Assembly: GCA_002366775.1 (NCBI GenBank)
Contig: DFBW01000206.1
Location: forward strand, 1,988-12,472
Length of the DNA: 10,485 nt
Direction: 5' to 3'
From: Roseovarius sp. UBA3070
GTDB taxonomy: Bacteria; Pseudomonadota; Alphaproteobacteria; Rhodobacterales; Rhodobacteraceae
A program made the translations under genes and the position numbers. The notes under the pieces are model-generated. The model was not told the origin of the DNA. It did no database searches and saw only the letters and a list, made by a program, of their open reading frames with translations. This document shows, in pieces, positions 1-6,835 of the stretch. Numbering within the stretch: the first letter of the stretch is position 1; each line of letters starts with the position of its first letter.

Positions 1-245
1 GCAATCGTGGATTTCACGACGCGCACTTTAACGCCTTCGCCCAGTTCCACTTCAACCTCGTTGTCATCCTTGACCTTGGCAACCTTACCGATCAGCCCGC
101 CTTGGGTGATCACCTGATCGCCACGGCGCAGGGCCGCAACCATGGCGGTGTGGTCCTTCATTTTCTTTTGCTGAGGGCGGATCAGCAGGAACCACATAAT
201 GGCAAAAATCAGGATAAGCGGGATAAATTGTCCGAGGGCGTCCAT
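1..245 (-). CDS. yajC: YajC, SecDF-associated preprotein translocase subunit (partial, C-terminus missing)
   Basis: Small inner-membrane protein that associates with SecDF and supports Sec-dependent protein export. The reverse strand reads from an ATG whose complement is at 243-245 and stays open to the window edge, giving 81 residues. It begins MDALGQFIPLILIFAIMWFL, one N-terminal membrane segment (about residues 6-22), followed at once by the family hallmark RPQQKK (23-28) and the conserved stretch RRGDQVITQGGLIGKV (40-55). A good Shine-Dalgarno (AAGGAC) lies about 6 bases upstream of the ATG. YajC proteins are usually 85-130 residues, so only the tail is missing. secD and secF would be expected next, beyond the left edge. 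It is divergent from serS. Family membership is clear; everything past residue 81 is unseen. Confidence 0.93.
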   Translation of the reverse strand, partial: MDALGQFIPLILIFAIMWFLLIRPQQKKMKDHTAMVAALRRGDQVITQGGLIGKVAKVKDDNEVEVELGEGVKVRVVKSTI

Positions 246-299
246 GGTGATATGTCCTTGTTGGCTGTCGCGGGGGCCACCCCCGGCGAATTCGGTCGA

Positions 300-328
300 A
301 ACCTAAGGTTCAAGGGCGGTATTTGCAA
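300..328 (-). promoter_or_regulatory. Candidate sigma-70-type promoter for yajC
   Basis: Read on the minus strand: TTGCAA (complement of 323-328), a 17-base spacer, then TAGGTT (complement of 300-305). Each box matches the consensus only partly (4/6 and 3/6), but the spacing is ideal and it lies 55 bases upstream of the yajC start. The presumed leader contains a GC-rich hairpin (271-285: CGGGGG, loop CCA, CCCCCG) ahead of the ribosome binding site. Inferred from pattern only. Confidence 0.3.
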
Positions 329-354
329 GGTGGGAAACGCCGTATCGGACGGCT

Positions 355-383
355 TTGCAACAGGCACACGCATTCTCAATATT
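355..383 (+). promoter_or_regulatory. Candidate sigma-70-type promoter for serS
   Basis: TTGCAA at 355-360, a 17-base spacer, then AATATT at 378-383; both boxes match 4/6 of the consensus. Transcription would start near 390 and give a leader of roughly 65-70 bases before serS. The -35 hexamer is a copy of the one proposed for yajC on the other strand; both copies sit in TTTGCAA heptamers (322-328 and 354-360) 32 bases apart. Inferred from pattern only. Confidence 0.3.
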
Positions 384-457
384 CGGCTGGTTACACTGCT
401 GTGATACTTGTTAAAGAACCACACGAGACGACTCACCCCTGAGAAAGGACACAAGAG

Positions 458-1750
458 ATGCATGACATCCGTGCCATCCGCGAAAATCCCGCCGCATTTG
501 ACGCCGCTTTGGCCAAACGTGGGCTGTCAGGTCTGTCGTCTCAGGTCCTGGATCTGGACGAGGCGCGCCGCACCCGCATCCACGCCGCTGAAACAGCGCA
601 GGCTGATCAGAATGCCGCATCCAAGCAAGTGGGCGCTGCCAAGGCCAGCGGCGACGAGGCCGAATTTGAACGTTTGCGCGCGCTGGTTGGTGAAAAGAAA
701 GCCGAAGTCGCCGCCAAACAGGCCGAGGCCAAGGATCTGGACAGCCAGCTCAACGATCTGTTGATGGGGATCCCCAATCATCCGTTTGATGATGTGCCCG
801 AAGGCAGCGACGAGGCTGACAACATTGAAATTCATCGCTGGGGCACGCCGCCCACGTTGGATTTCAAGCCCAAAGAGCATTTTGAAATCGACGGTGTGAA
901 ACCCGGCATGGATTTTGAAACCGCCGCCAAACTATCGGGCAGCCGCTTTGTGGTTTTGTCCGGCTCCGTGGCGCGTGTGCACCGCGCCTTGGCCCAATTC
1001 ATGCTCAACACCCATATTGAGAAAAACGGCCTGACCGAAACCTGGACCCCTGTTCTGGTGCGCGAAGAAATGATGCAAGGCACCGGGCAATTGCCCAAGT
1101 TCGGCGAAGACAGCTATCAAACCACCAATGGCTGGTGGCTGGTGCCCACAGCCGAGGTGCCGCTGACCAATATCGTCAACGGTGAAACCCTTGAGGAAAA
1201 CGCCCTGCCCCACCGCTATGTGGCCCATACGCAGTGTTTCCGCTCTGAGGCAGGAAGTGCCGGACGTGATACCGCAGGCATGTTGCGCCAGCACCAGTTT
1301 GAGAAGGTCGAAATGGTGTCGATCACGCATCCCGATCACTCGGTTACCGAGCTGGACCGCATGACCGCCTGTGCGCAGGGCATTCTTGAACGGCTGGGGC
1401 TGGCGTATCGCACAGTTGTGCTTTGCACTGGCGATATGGGATTTGGCGCGCGCAAAACACATGACATCGAAGTGTGGTTGCCGGGGCAGAATACCTACCG
1501 TGAAATCAGTTCCTGCTCGGTTTGCGGTGATTTTCAGGCGCGCCGGATGAATGCGCGCTTCAAGCCCGCAGATGGCGGCAAACCGCAGTTCGTGCATACG
1601 CTGAATGGCTCAGGTCTGGCGGTGGGGCGTTGCCTGATTGCCGTGCTTGAGAATGGCCAACAAAGCGATGGGTCGGTTATCCTGCCTGACGTTTTGCACC
1701 CCTATCTTCTGGGTCGCACCACGATCACGGCTGACGGCACTCTGGTTTAG
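458..1750 (+). CDS. serS: Seryl-tRNA synthetase
   Basis: Cytoplasmic class II aminoacyl-tRNA synthetase that activates serine with ATP and charges tRNA-Ser (and tRNA-Sec where present). The 430-residue product is the usual bacterial SerRS length. Residues 1-100 are the N-terminal helical arm, beginning [11 protein letters not shown] and rich in Ala/Glu/Lys, which forms the tRNA-binding antiparallel coiled coil. The catalytic core follows: the serine-binding TAE motif at 231-233, motif 2 around [12 protein letters not shown] (261-272) with QHQFEKVE at 278-285, the [18 protein letters not shown] segment (351-368), and motif 3 NGSGLAVGR (383-391), whose last Arg is the class II ATP-binding arginine. 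AAAGGA at 444-449 lies 8 bases before the ATG. It stands alone as a transcription unit, divergent from yajC and convergent with the desaturase gene. No defect is visible. Confidence 0.98.
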   Translation: MHDIRAIRENPAAFDAALAKRGLSGLSSQVLDLDEARRTRIHAAETAQADQNAASKQVGAAKASGDEAEFERLRALVGEKKAEVAAKQAEAKDLDSQLNDLLMGIPNHPFDDVPEGSDEADNIEIHRWGTPPTLDFKPKEHFEIDGVKPGMDFETAAKLSGSRFVVLSGSVARVHRALAQFMLNTHIEKNGLTETWTPVLVREEMMQGTGQLPKFGEDSYQTTNGWWLVPTAEVPLTNIVNGETLEENALPHRYVAHTQCFRSEAGSAGRDTAGMLRQHQFEKVEMVSITHPDHSVTELDRMTACAQGILERLGLAYRTVVLCTGDMGFGARKTHDIEVWLPGQNTYREISSCSVCGDFQARRMNARFKPADGGKPQFVHTLNGSGLAVGRCLIAVLENGQQSDGSVILPDVLHPYLLGRTTITADGTLV

Positions 1751-1772
1751 CCCCCCCCTCAAAATCGCGAGA

Positions 1773-1788
1773 CCGGCCATCAGGCCGG
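1773..1788. terminator. Short hairpin between convergent serS and desaturase genes, possible bidirectional terminator
   Basis: CCGGCC, loop ATCA, GGCCGG: a perfect 6-bp GC stem 22 bases after the serS stop and overlapping the last codon and stop of the desaturase gene on the other strand. The location suits termination for both genes. Neither strand has a T-run directly after the stem (the minus strand has only TTTT about eight bases later), so intrinsic termination is uncertain. Confidence 0.35.
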
Positions 1789-2763
1789 ACGAGCCGCCCG
1801 CGTTGGCGCTGTTTTTGGAAATGGCACCAACCGGGCGCTTTTCTCGTCCCACAGTTTCAGGCGAAAACTAGCCAGCGCCTCGCCCCAACGAATTGGCTCA
1901 TGCGCCTTCAGGGCCTCTGGCAACGCCCGCTGACATTGGCGCAACCGATACGACGGAATGCCCGGATTATAATGATGCAAATCGTGATAAGCGATATTGC
2001 CAGTGCCAATATCCCACCACCACCCCAGATTAAGCGAAGACGACCCCACCAACGTGGCTTTCTGAAAATCCAGATCAGGTTTGCGATCCCAGTAAGTCTC
2101 CTCAAAATTATGTTGCAGATAAACAAGGAACACCCCGATTATCCCGGCAATCAAGGCACTTGTAGCCAACATAACCAGCCCCGCCGCCCCAAGTACCCCC
2201 CACACAAGTGCGACAAATCCCGCCAGCATCGCGTTATGTAAAACCACCCCCGCCATGCCAACACGGCGCGTATTGCGGGGCCAGCGATACGCGATAAAAT
2301 AGGCGTAAATCCCGCCAAGGCTCAGCATCACCACCGGATTGCGATAGAGCCGATACCAGAGGCGCCGATATACCGGTGCAACCTGCCATTCACGCAGGGT
2401 CATTGTATACACTTCGGTGGTTTCACGGTGATCAAGGTTGCCCAGATAGGCATGATGCTGGTTGTGATTGAACTGCATCACCCGAAACGGAGTCAGCGAA
2501 AAAATTGATAACAAATAGCCCGCATAGTCGTTCAACACTTTGGTGCGAAACAGTGAGGCATGCCCACAGTCATGCTGCAAAACGTATAGCCGCACAGAGG
2601 CAAAGGCCATCACCACCACACAAGGCACAAGCAGGATCGTACCCCACGCCCATGTGCCAAACGCCAGAGACAGCATGTATACAACAAGCGTTCCAAACAA
2701 GCTGGCAGCACCTATTGCATTGCTTTTAATGGCGAATTTCCGCGTAAATTCTTTGATATTCAT
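1780..2763 (-). CDS. Membrane-bound fatty acid desaturase (omega-6/Delta12-like family)
   Basis: Integral inner-membrane di-iron enzyme predicted to introduce a cis double bond into a fatty acyl chain using O2 and an electron donor. The 327-residue product from the ATG at 2763 carries all three histidine boxes of the family: HDCGH (64-68), HNQHH (100-104) and HDLHH (260-264), plus QHNFEETYW (217-225) and NPGIPSYRL (266-274), which resemble Delta12/omega-6 bacterial desaturases. Hydrophobic segments lie near 20-60, 80-95, 145-160 and 170-215. The frame can be extended to a GTG at 2817, but the 18 extra residues (rich in Cys, His and Trp) look non-coding. The ATG gives a natural start with a partial Shine-Dalgarno (CGAG, 7 bases upstream). 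No ferredoxin or reductase partner is adjacent. Substrate and regiospecificity cannot be read from the sequence; a related hydroxylase or carotenoid enzyme of the same superfamily is less likely. Confidence 0.88.
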   Translation of the reverse strand: MNIKEFTRKFAIKSNAIGAASLFGTLVVYMLSLAFGTWAWGTILLVPCVVVMAFASVRLYVLQHDCGHASLFRTKVLNDYAGYLLSIFSLTPFRVMQFNHNQHHAYLGNLDHRETTEVYTMTLREWQVAPVYRRLWYRLYRNPVVMLSLGGIYAYFIAYRWPRNTRRVGMAGVVLHNAMLAGFVALVWGVLGAAGLVMLATSALIAGIIGVFLVYLQHNFEETYWDRKPDLDFQKATLVGSSSLNLGWWWDIGTGNIAYHDLHHYNPGIPSYRLRQCQRALPEALKAHEPIRWGEALASFRLKLWDEKSARLVPFPKTAPTRAARPA

Positions 2764-3043
2764 GTCAATTCTCGCCCTGACACCTCTGTGATAACACCAC
2801 GAAACACACCAATGCACCCCCTAAGCATTTGAGCCAGAGCGCCGAATTTGCAAGCAAAACAAACTGGGCTGCCAATTTACGCGGTGAATTGCTGACGGGG
2901 CGCGCCAGCCCCCTCACCGAGGCCCAAAACCCTTATCGCGGGCGGAATATTGGCGAAATCGACACGGATTTGGTGGTTGATCTGCTTGCTACAGGTCCAG
3001 CCTTGCGATGTTTGCGCTCTATGCGCACCGCAAAGGGCAAAAA
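2764..3043. other. Intergenic region between the desaturase and der genes
   Basis: About 280 bases separate the start of the desaturase gene from the stop of der, both on the minus strand. The desaturase promoter should lie here, but I cannot pick convincing boxes. Structures seen: GGGGC-N6-GCCCC at 2897-2912 and TTTGCG-N12-CGCAAA at 3011-3034, enclosing an alternative TGCGC-N5-GCGCA at 3013-3027. None has a T-run that would make it a clear terminator for der. Most of the stretch lies within an open plus-strand frame described separately. Confidence 0.5.
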
Positions 3044-3056
3044 CTATGCCTTGTGA
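2829..3056 (+). CDS. Unrecognised small open frame, possible gene or decayed remnant
   Basis: A 75-codon plus-strand frame that I do not recognise. It would begin at a TTG with no Shine-Dalgarno and end 13 bases inside the 3' end of der on the other strand. The predicted product is soluble-looking, with a protein-like middle ([20 protein letters not shown]) and a basic C-terminus ([13 protein letters not shown]). No signal peptide, membrane segment or known motif is visible. The frame is open upstream to 2781 without another start. An ATG at 2812 lies in a different frame and hits a stop after six codons; one extra C in the C-run at 2817-2821 would join that ATG to this frame. It could therefore be a real TTG-start gene, a pseudogene, or chance. 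Its occupancy of an otherwise empty gap is the main argument for it. Confidence 0.3.
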   Translation: MSQSAEFASKTNWAANLRGELLTGRASPLTEAQNPYRGRNIGEIDTDLVVDLLATGPALRCLRSMRTAKGKNYAL

Positions 3057-4507
3057 GGGCCTTTGCCCAAATGCTTGCGCAGGCGCGAAGGCGTGGATTT
3101 TTTGCGGCCCTTGTAAGGGTTCTGGTCGGATTGTGAGCGCATGTGCAACCGAATGGGGGTGCCGGGCATGTCAAAATCTTCCCGCAATCCGTTGACCAGA
3201 TACCTCGAATAACTTGCGGGCATCTTTTCAGTGTTGGAACACATCACCACAAATCCCGGAGGCCGGGTCTTGGCTTGGGTCATATAGCGCAGCTTGATAC
3301 GTTTGCCGCCCGGTGCGGGGGGCGGATGCGCCTCCAGCATGCCCGCCAGCCAGCGGTTCAGCTGGGCTGTGGTCACGCGCCGGTTCCAGACGTCATAGGC
3401 CTTGGCCACCGCGTCACGCAGCCGCTCAATGCCTTTGCCTGTCTTGGCTGAGACCGTCACCAAAGGTGCGCCGCGCAGCTGTGGCAGCAGGCGTTCAAAG
3501 GATTCGCGCAGATCGCGCAATTTGGCCTGCTTGTCGTCCTCGATGTCCCATTTGTTGACAGCCACCACCACGGCGCGGCCCTCACGCTCGGCCAGGTCGG
3601 CAATGCGCAGGTCTTGTTGTTCAAACGGGATAGCCGCATCCAGCAGGACAATGACCACCTCGGCAAATTTGACCGCCCGCAGCCCGTCGCCCACCGACAG
3701 TTTTTCCAGCTTTTCCTGCACCTTGGCCTTTTTGCGCATGCCGGCCGTGTCAAACATCCGCACCGGCAGGCCATCCCAATCCAACGTCAGGGATATGGCG
3801 TCACGGGTGATTCCGGCCTCGGGGCCGGTCAGCAGACGCTCTTCGCCCAGAATTTTGTTGATCAGCGTGGATTTACCCGCATTGGGCCGCCCGACAACGG
3901 CAATCTGCATCGGCTTGTCCATCGAGGGCGTGCGCACACCGTCTTCGTCAATGCCGTCCTCATCCAGCGCCACATCAATCAGCGGCGCATCCTTGGCGGC
4001 GCGTTCCGCAAATTCATCGGCCAAAGGCATCAGCTGTGAATATAGATCATTCAGCCCTTCACCGTGCTCGGCCGACAGCCGGATAGGCTCGCCCAGCCCA
4101 AGGCCATAGGCCTCGATCACACCGGCATCGGCGGCGGCACCTTCGGATTTGTTGGCGGCCAAAATCACATGGGCCGAGCGTTTGCGCAGAATATCGGCAA
4201 ATATCTGATCCGTCGGCGTGACCCCTGCCCGCGCGTCGATCATGAACAGACAGATGTCGGCCATATCCACCGCGCGTTCGGTCAGTTTGCGCATCCGCCC
4301 CTGAAGGCTCTCGTCTGTGGCTTCTTCCAATCCGGCAGTATCAATCACGGTAAAGCGCAGATCGCCCAGCTTTGCCTCGCCTTCACGCAAATCACGGGTA
4401 ACGCCCGGCTGGTTATCCACCAAAGCCAGACGTTTGCCTACAAGGCGATTGAACAACGTGGACTTGCCCACATTCGGGCGCCCAACAATGGCAAGGGTGA
4501 AACTCAT
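3044..4507 (-). CDS. der: Der (EngA), tandem-GTPase ribosome assembly factor
   Basis: Essential GTPase that acts in late maturation of the 50S ribosomal subunit. The 487-residue product has the diagnostic two GTPase domains in tandem plus a C-terminal KH-like domain. Domain 1: P-loop GRPNVGKS (9-16), DTAG (56-59), NKSE (119-122). An acidic linker (about 170-197) joins it to domain 2: P-loop GRPNAGKS (206-213), DTAG (253-256), NKWD (318-321). The KH-like domain spans about 377-460 and ends with a basic tail ([21 protein letters not shown]) typical of rRNA-contacting extensions. The ATG at 4507 is preceded by GGAG 9 bases upstream. It lies 50 bases after bamB, with a hairpin in the gap, and is last in a yfgM-like/bamB/der cluster. 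All nucleotide-binding motifs are intact. Confidence 0.98.
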   Translation of the reverse strand: MSFTLAIVGRPNVGKSTLFNRLVGKRLALVDNQPGVTRDLREGEAKLGDLRFTVIDTAGLEEATDESLQGRMRKLTERAVDMADICLFMIDARAGVTPTDQIFADILRKRSAHVILAANKSEGAAADAGVIEAYGLGLGEPIRLSAEHGEGLNDLYSQLMPLADEFAERAAKDAPLIDVALDEDGIDEDGVRTPSMDKPMQIAVVGRPNAGKSTLINKILGEERLLTGPEAGITRDAISLTLDWDGLPVRMFDTAGMRKKAKVQEKLEKLSVGDGLRAVKFAEVVIVLLDAAIPFEQQDLRIADLAEREGRAVVVAVNKWDIEDDKQAKLRDLRESFERLLPQLRGAPLVTVSAKTGKGIERLRDAVAKAYDVWNRRVTTAQLNRWLAGMLEAHPPPAPGGKRIKLRYMTQAKTRPPGFVVMCSNTEKMPASYSRYLVNGLREDFDMPGTPIRLHMRSQSDQNPYKGRKKSTPSRLRKHLGKGPHKA

Positions 4508-4519
4508 TAGCTGCGACTC

Positions 4520-4541
4520 CAGAACCGCTCAGGCGGCTCTG
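4520..4541 (-). promoter_or_regulatory. RNA hairpin abutting the der ribosome binding site
   Basis: In the minus-strand transcript CAGAGCCGC, loop CUGA, GCGGUUCUG form a 9-bp stem with a single G-U wobble. The base of the stem overlaps the first G of the der GGAG Shine-Dalgarno (complement of 4517-4520). No U-run follows, so it does not look like a terminator. A role in setting der translation, mRNA processing or 3' protection of an upstream bamB fragment is inference. Confidence 0.45.
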
Positions 4542-4557
4542 TTACAGCAATCAGCGC

Positions 4558-5904
4558 TCAACGGAAAGCCAGCAATTGCCCTTTGGTGGTCACCATGTAC
4601 ATCGTCCCCCCCGCCACAACAGGGTTGGTGGTGGCCCCACCGGGGATTTCAACGGTGCCACGTTCCACGCCCGAGGCCGGGTCAAACAGCCGCATCAGCC
4701 CATCATTGGACGCCACAATCAGGTTGCCCCCCGCGATGATCGGCCCGTAATGGCCGAAAATCTCGGTCTGCTGACGCGGGCGCTTTTTGGTAAAGAACGA
4801 CAGGGTATGGGCCCAGATTCGGGTGCCATCTTCGGCGTTCAGGCGCACCAGTTCGTTGCGGTCCGTGACCATGAACACACTGTCACCAGCAGGCCAGATG
4901 GTATTGAGAGGGCCATCATTGGCCGTCCAGATACGCGCGCCATTTCCGAGGTTCAGCGCCACGGTGCGCCCCGCATGGGTGCCCACATAGATGCGCTCGC
5001 CCACCACCACGGGATCACTTGTGATATCGCCGATGCGCGCGCTGGAATACCCTTTGCGATGGCCTGCCACCTGGCTGTCCCACAATCGCAGCCCGCCCTT
5101 GCGGAATGCGCCCTGAACCTCACCCGAGCCAAAGGCAAATACCACATATTTGTCAGTCACCGCAGGGGCCGGTCCGCCAATCACGTTCTGAATATCGGGG
5201 GTCGCCGACAGGCGCCAATCAATCCGGCCAGTATCCGTGTCCAGCGCCCAGGCCACGTCATCACCGGCCACCAGATAGACGATTCCATCTTTCACCGATG
5301 GCTTGCCCGAGCCAGTGGAGCGCAGGTTTTGCTGCCAAATCTCATTGCCGGTTTCAGGATCCAGCGCCGTCATCAGCCCGAACCCAGACGAGATGAAAAG
5401 CTTGCCATCACCCACAGCCAGACCACCGCCTGTGGCATCATCACCTGAATCATTGCTGGGCAACAAATCGCGTGTCCACAAAAGCTGACCACTGGTTGAC
5501 ACAGCACTCACACGGGCCTGAGCATCAAGTGTGAACACCCGGCCACCCGCCACAACTGGATCGGCAGTGATGCGGTTCTTGCGCCCGTCGCCTGCCCCGA
5601 TGGGTACAGACCATGCCAATTTTGGGGTGCGCGACAATGCGGGATGCGATGTGCGTGTACCCGGGCTGGCAATGCTTTGGCGCCACTCCGCGTTGTTGCT
5701 GGTGGCGGCCAATGACAACGGCTGGCTCTGGTTTTCAGCACCTGTGTTGTCAACCAATGCGCCCTCATCAGTGAGGACGGCACGAATATCTTCGCGCGCG
5801 CCGGGCAGAACAGGGTCTTCTCTATCGCAGCCGGACAGCACAGCAATAACAGCCAGCCCCAGCAATGCTCCGATTGATTTCAACGCTCTTGCCCCCAATT
5901 TCAT
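4558..5904 (-). CDS. bamB: BamB-like outer-membrane assembly lipoprotein (PQQ-type beta-propeller)
   Basis: Periplasmic lipoprotein of the BAM complex, which folds and inserts outer-membrane beta-barrel proteins; BamB scaffolds BamA through an eight-bladed propeller. From the ATG at 5904 the 448-residue product starts with a lipoprotein signal: MKLGARALKS, a hydrophobic core (11-22) and lipobox LSGC with lipidated Cys26. Propeller blades appear as repeated strand-turn motifs ending in G-x-x-x-W or similar: GQLLWTRD (139-146), GNEIWQQN (186-193), GRIDWRLS (226-233), GLRLWDSQ (271-278), GARIWTAN (322-329), GTRIWAHT (360-367). A less conserved 60-residue stretch follows the Cys. A TTG eight codons upstream (5928) is an alternative start; neither has a good Shine-Dalgarno, and the ATG gives the more typical signal peptide. 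Gaps are 38 bases from the TPR gene and 50 bases to der. PQQ binding itself is not expected. Confidence 0.9.
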   Translation of the reverse strand: MKLGARALKSIGALLGLAVIAVLSGCDREDPVLPGAREDIRAVLTDEGALVDNTGAENQSQPLSLAATSNNAEWRQSIASPGTRTSHPALSRTPKLAWSVPIGAGDGRKNRITADPVVAGGRVFTLDAQARVSAVSTSGQLLWTRDLLPSNDSGDDATGGGLAVGDGKLFISSGFGLMTALDPETGNEIWQQNLRSTGSGKPSVKDGIVYLVAGDDVAWALDTDTGRIDWRLSATPDIQNVIGGPAPAVTDKYVVFAFGSGEVQGAFRKGGLRLWDSQVAGHRKGYSSARIGDITSDPVVVGERIYVGTHAGRTVALNLGNGARIWTANDGPLNTIWPAGDSVFMVTDRNELVRLNAEDGTRIWAHTLSFFTKKRPRQQTEIFGHYGPIIAGGNLIVASNDGLMRLFDPASGVERGTVEIPGGATTNPVVAGGTMYMVTTKGQLLAFR

Positions 5905-5942
5905 TCCATCTTGCCGGCGCCCGGCCAAAACTTGTTTCGATC

Positions 5943-6617
5943 TTATTGCGTTTGTGCGTCGCCAGTTGCGCCCGGCAATTCGCCACCCAACGCCACAATC
6001 ACTTGTGAGGCGCGCCGACGCAAGCCCGCTGTGGCCCCTGCATCCGCGACGATCTGTTGCATTCGCCCTATAGCTGCCTCGGGATCACCGGCTTCGACGT
6101 CCAGATAGGCCAGTTGTTCTTCGGCCAACAGCCGTGTCAATCCGCTGCCCAGCGCCAGACCATCCAGCCGCGAACGGCGATCTTCGGCGCTCAGCGACGT
6201 GCCCGGCAAAGACGCCGCTTTCAACGTGGCAATCTGGCGATAGATCGGCGCGGCTTGGGTATTGTCGGCCAGCGCTATCAAACGATTCGAGGCCGCCTCC
6301 GGGTCAGTTTCCGCCACTTCGGCGGCGGCCAGCAGATCCACCATCGCCCGCGCTGCGGGATTGGGGGCTTGGATTGCGCTCAGGGCCTGCGTGCGCGCAG
6401 CCTCATCCTCCAGCTGCAAGGCATTCAACATGGAATCGCCCAAAGCCTCAGCTGCAGCGCGGTCTTGCGCCTTGCGCCATTCGTTCCAGGCGGCCCCACC
6501 AACCAGCAACAAGATCGCAAGAATGGCGATCCAGCCATAGCGCTTGAGCAACAAAAAGAGGCGATCGCGGCGCACCTCTTCGGTCACTTCATCAATGAAA
6601 CTGTCGGTCTGGCTCAA
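5943..6617 (-). CDS. YfgM-like single-pass membrane TPR protein (TPR_21 family)
   Basis: Inner-membrane protein with a short cytoplasmic N-terminus and a periplasmic helical-repeat domain. The E. coli counterpart YfgM is an ancillary SecYEG/periplasmic chaperone factor. The 224-residue product shows the family layout: an acidic-basic N-terminus (SFIDEVTEEVRRDRLFLLLKRYG, 6-28), one membrane segment (about 29-45), then alanine-rich helices (52-210) compatible with degenerate TPRs, e.g. AAAEALGDSMLNAL (54-67), AARAMVDLLAAAEV (88-101), AEEQLAYLDVEAGDPEAAI (165-183). The start is TTG, forced by an in-frame TGA four codons upstream and supported by GAGGA 6 bases before it. It is first in the cluster with bamB and der, the same order as in gammaproteobacteria, which supports the identification more than sequence alone. 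Precise function here is inferred. Confidence 0.82.
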   Translation of the reverse strand: MSQTDSFIDEVTEEVRRDRLFLLLKRYGWIAILAILLLVGGAAWNEWRKAQDRAAAEALGDSMLNALQLEDEAARTQALSAIQAPNPAARAMVDLLAAAEVAETDPEAASNRLIALADNTQAAPIYRQIATLKAASLPGTSLSAEDRRSRLDGLALGSGLTRLLAEEQLAYLDVEAGDPEAAIGRMQQIVADAGATAGLRRRASQVIVALGGELPGATGDAQTQ

Positions 6618-6623
6618 AGCGTG

Positions 6624-6628
6624 TCCTC
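6624..6628 (-). promoter_or_regulatory. Shine-Dalgarno deciding the TTG start of the YfgM-like gene
   Basis: GAGGA on the minus strand (complement of 6624-6628), 6 bases before the TTG at 6617. An in-frame TGA overlaps it (complement of 6627-6629), so no upstream start is possible, and the next ATG is codon 63, beyond the membrane segment. Confidence 0.75.
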
Positions 6629-6740
6629 ACTGGCATAAATTGGCTGTTCGCCCCTCTTACCGCGAAGCCTTGCCCCTGCCAAGAGCCAGCCGGTGCTGAG
6701 CGAATGGTTCAGCTTGCCGCCGACGGTTGAAACGGGTAAT

Positions 6741-6769
6741 TTGAACACGTCAGTTCAGAGCATTATCCA
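6741..6769 (+). promoter_or_regulatory. Candidate promoter/operator for the RND efflux operon
   Basis: TTGAAC (6741-6746, 4/6 of the -35 consensus), a 17-base spacer and TATCCA (6764-6769, 3/6 of the -10). The -35 box and spacer are covered by the dyad TGAAC-N6-GTTCA (6742-6757), a placement and size that would suit a dimeric repressor. RND operons are commonly repressed by TetR- or MarR-family proteins, but no regulator gene is in the window, so this is inference. Confidence 0.25.
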
Positions 6770-6835
6770 CGACCAACTATTGAAACAAAGCCAATCATCC
6801 TGCTGGCGGTAGCTTGCGATCCCAAAGGTACACCA

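Larger units (their letters stand above)
6618..6835. other. Divergent intergenic region between the yfgM-like/bamB/der cluster and the RND operon
   Basis: 218 bases with no supported gene; it must hold promoters for both directions. Visible structure: an imperfect inverted repeat at 6695-6713 (GCTGA-N9-TCAGC) and a second dyad at 6742-6757 (TGAAC-N6-GTTCA). AAAGG lies 8 bases before the ATG at 6836 and serves as its ribosome binding site. I find no convincing minus-strand promoter. Confidence 0.6.

Noticed and set aside
339-353. GCCGT-N5-ACGGC hairpin as a terminator
   Set aside because: No gene reads into it on either strand (divergent region) and only three T follow; more likely incidental or part of the promoter region.
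932-1597. Long minus-strand open frame (221 codons) opposite serS
   Set aside because: Lies entirely antisense to the clearly recognised SerRS catalytic domain; its His/Gly/Arg-rich product has no domain. A GC-rich shadow frame.
1751-1758. Run of eight C directly after the serS stop as a phase-variable tract
   Set aside because: It lies outside both coding regions (serS stop at 1750, desaturase stop at 1780), so length changes would not alter either protein.
3035-3068. GGGCAAA ... TTTGCCC inverted repeat at the der 3' end as a terminator
   Set aside because: The loop is 20 bases, the stem includes the last der codons, and only a short T-run follows on the minus strand; too weak to call.
3402-4109. 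Plus-strand 235-codon frame opposite der
   Set aside because: Antisense to both Der GTPase domains; Ser/Arg-rich low-complexity product typical of a shadow frame.
4576-5448. Plus-strand 290-codon frame opposite bamB
   Set aside because: Antisense to a complete beta-propeller gene; the His/Gly/Arg-rich translation shows no motif.
6057-6638. Plus-strand 193-codon frame opposite the YfgM-like gene
   Set aside because: Fully antisense to a gene supported by motifs and by operon order; no ribosome binding site or domain.
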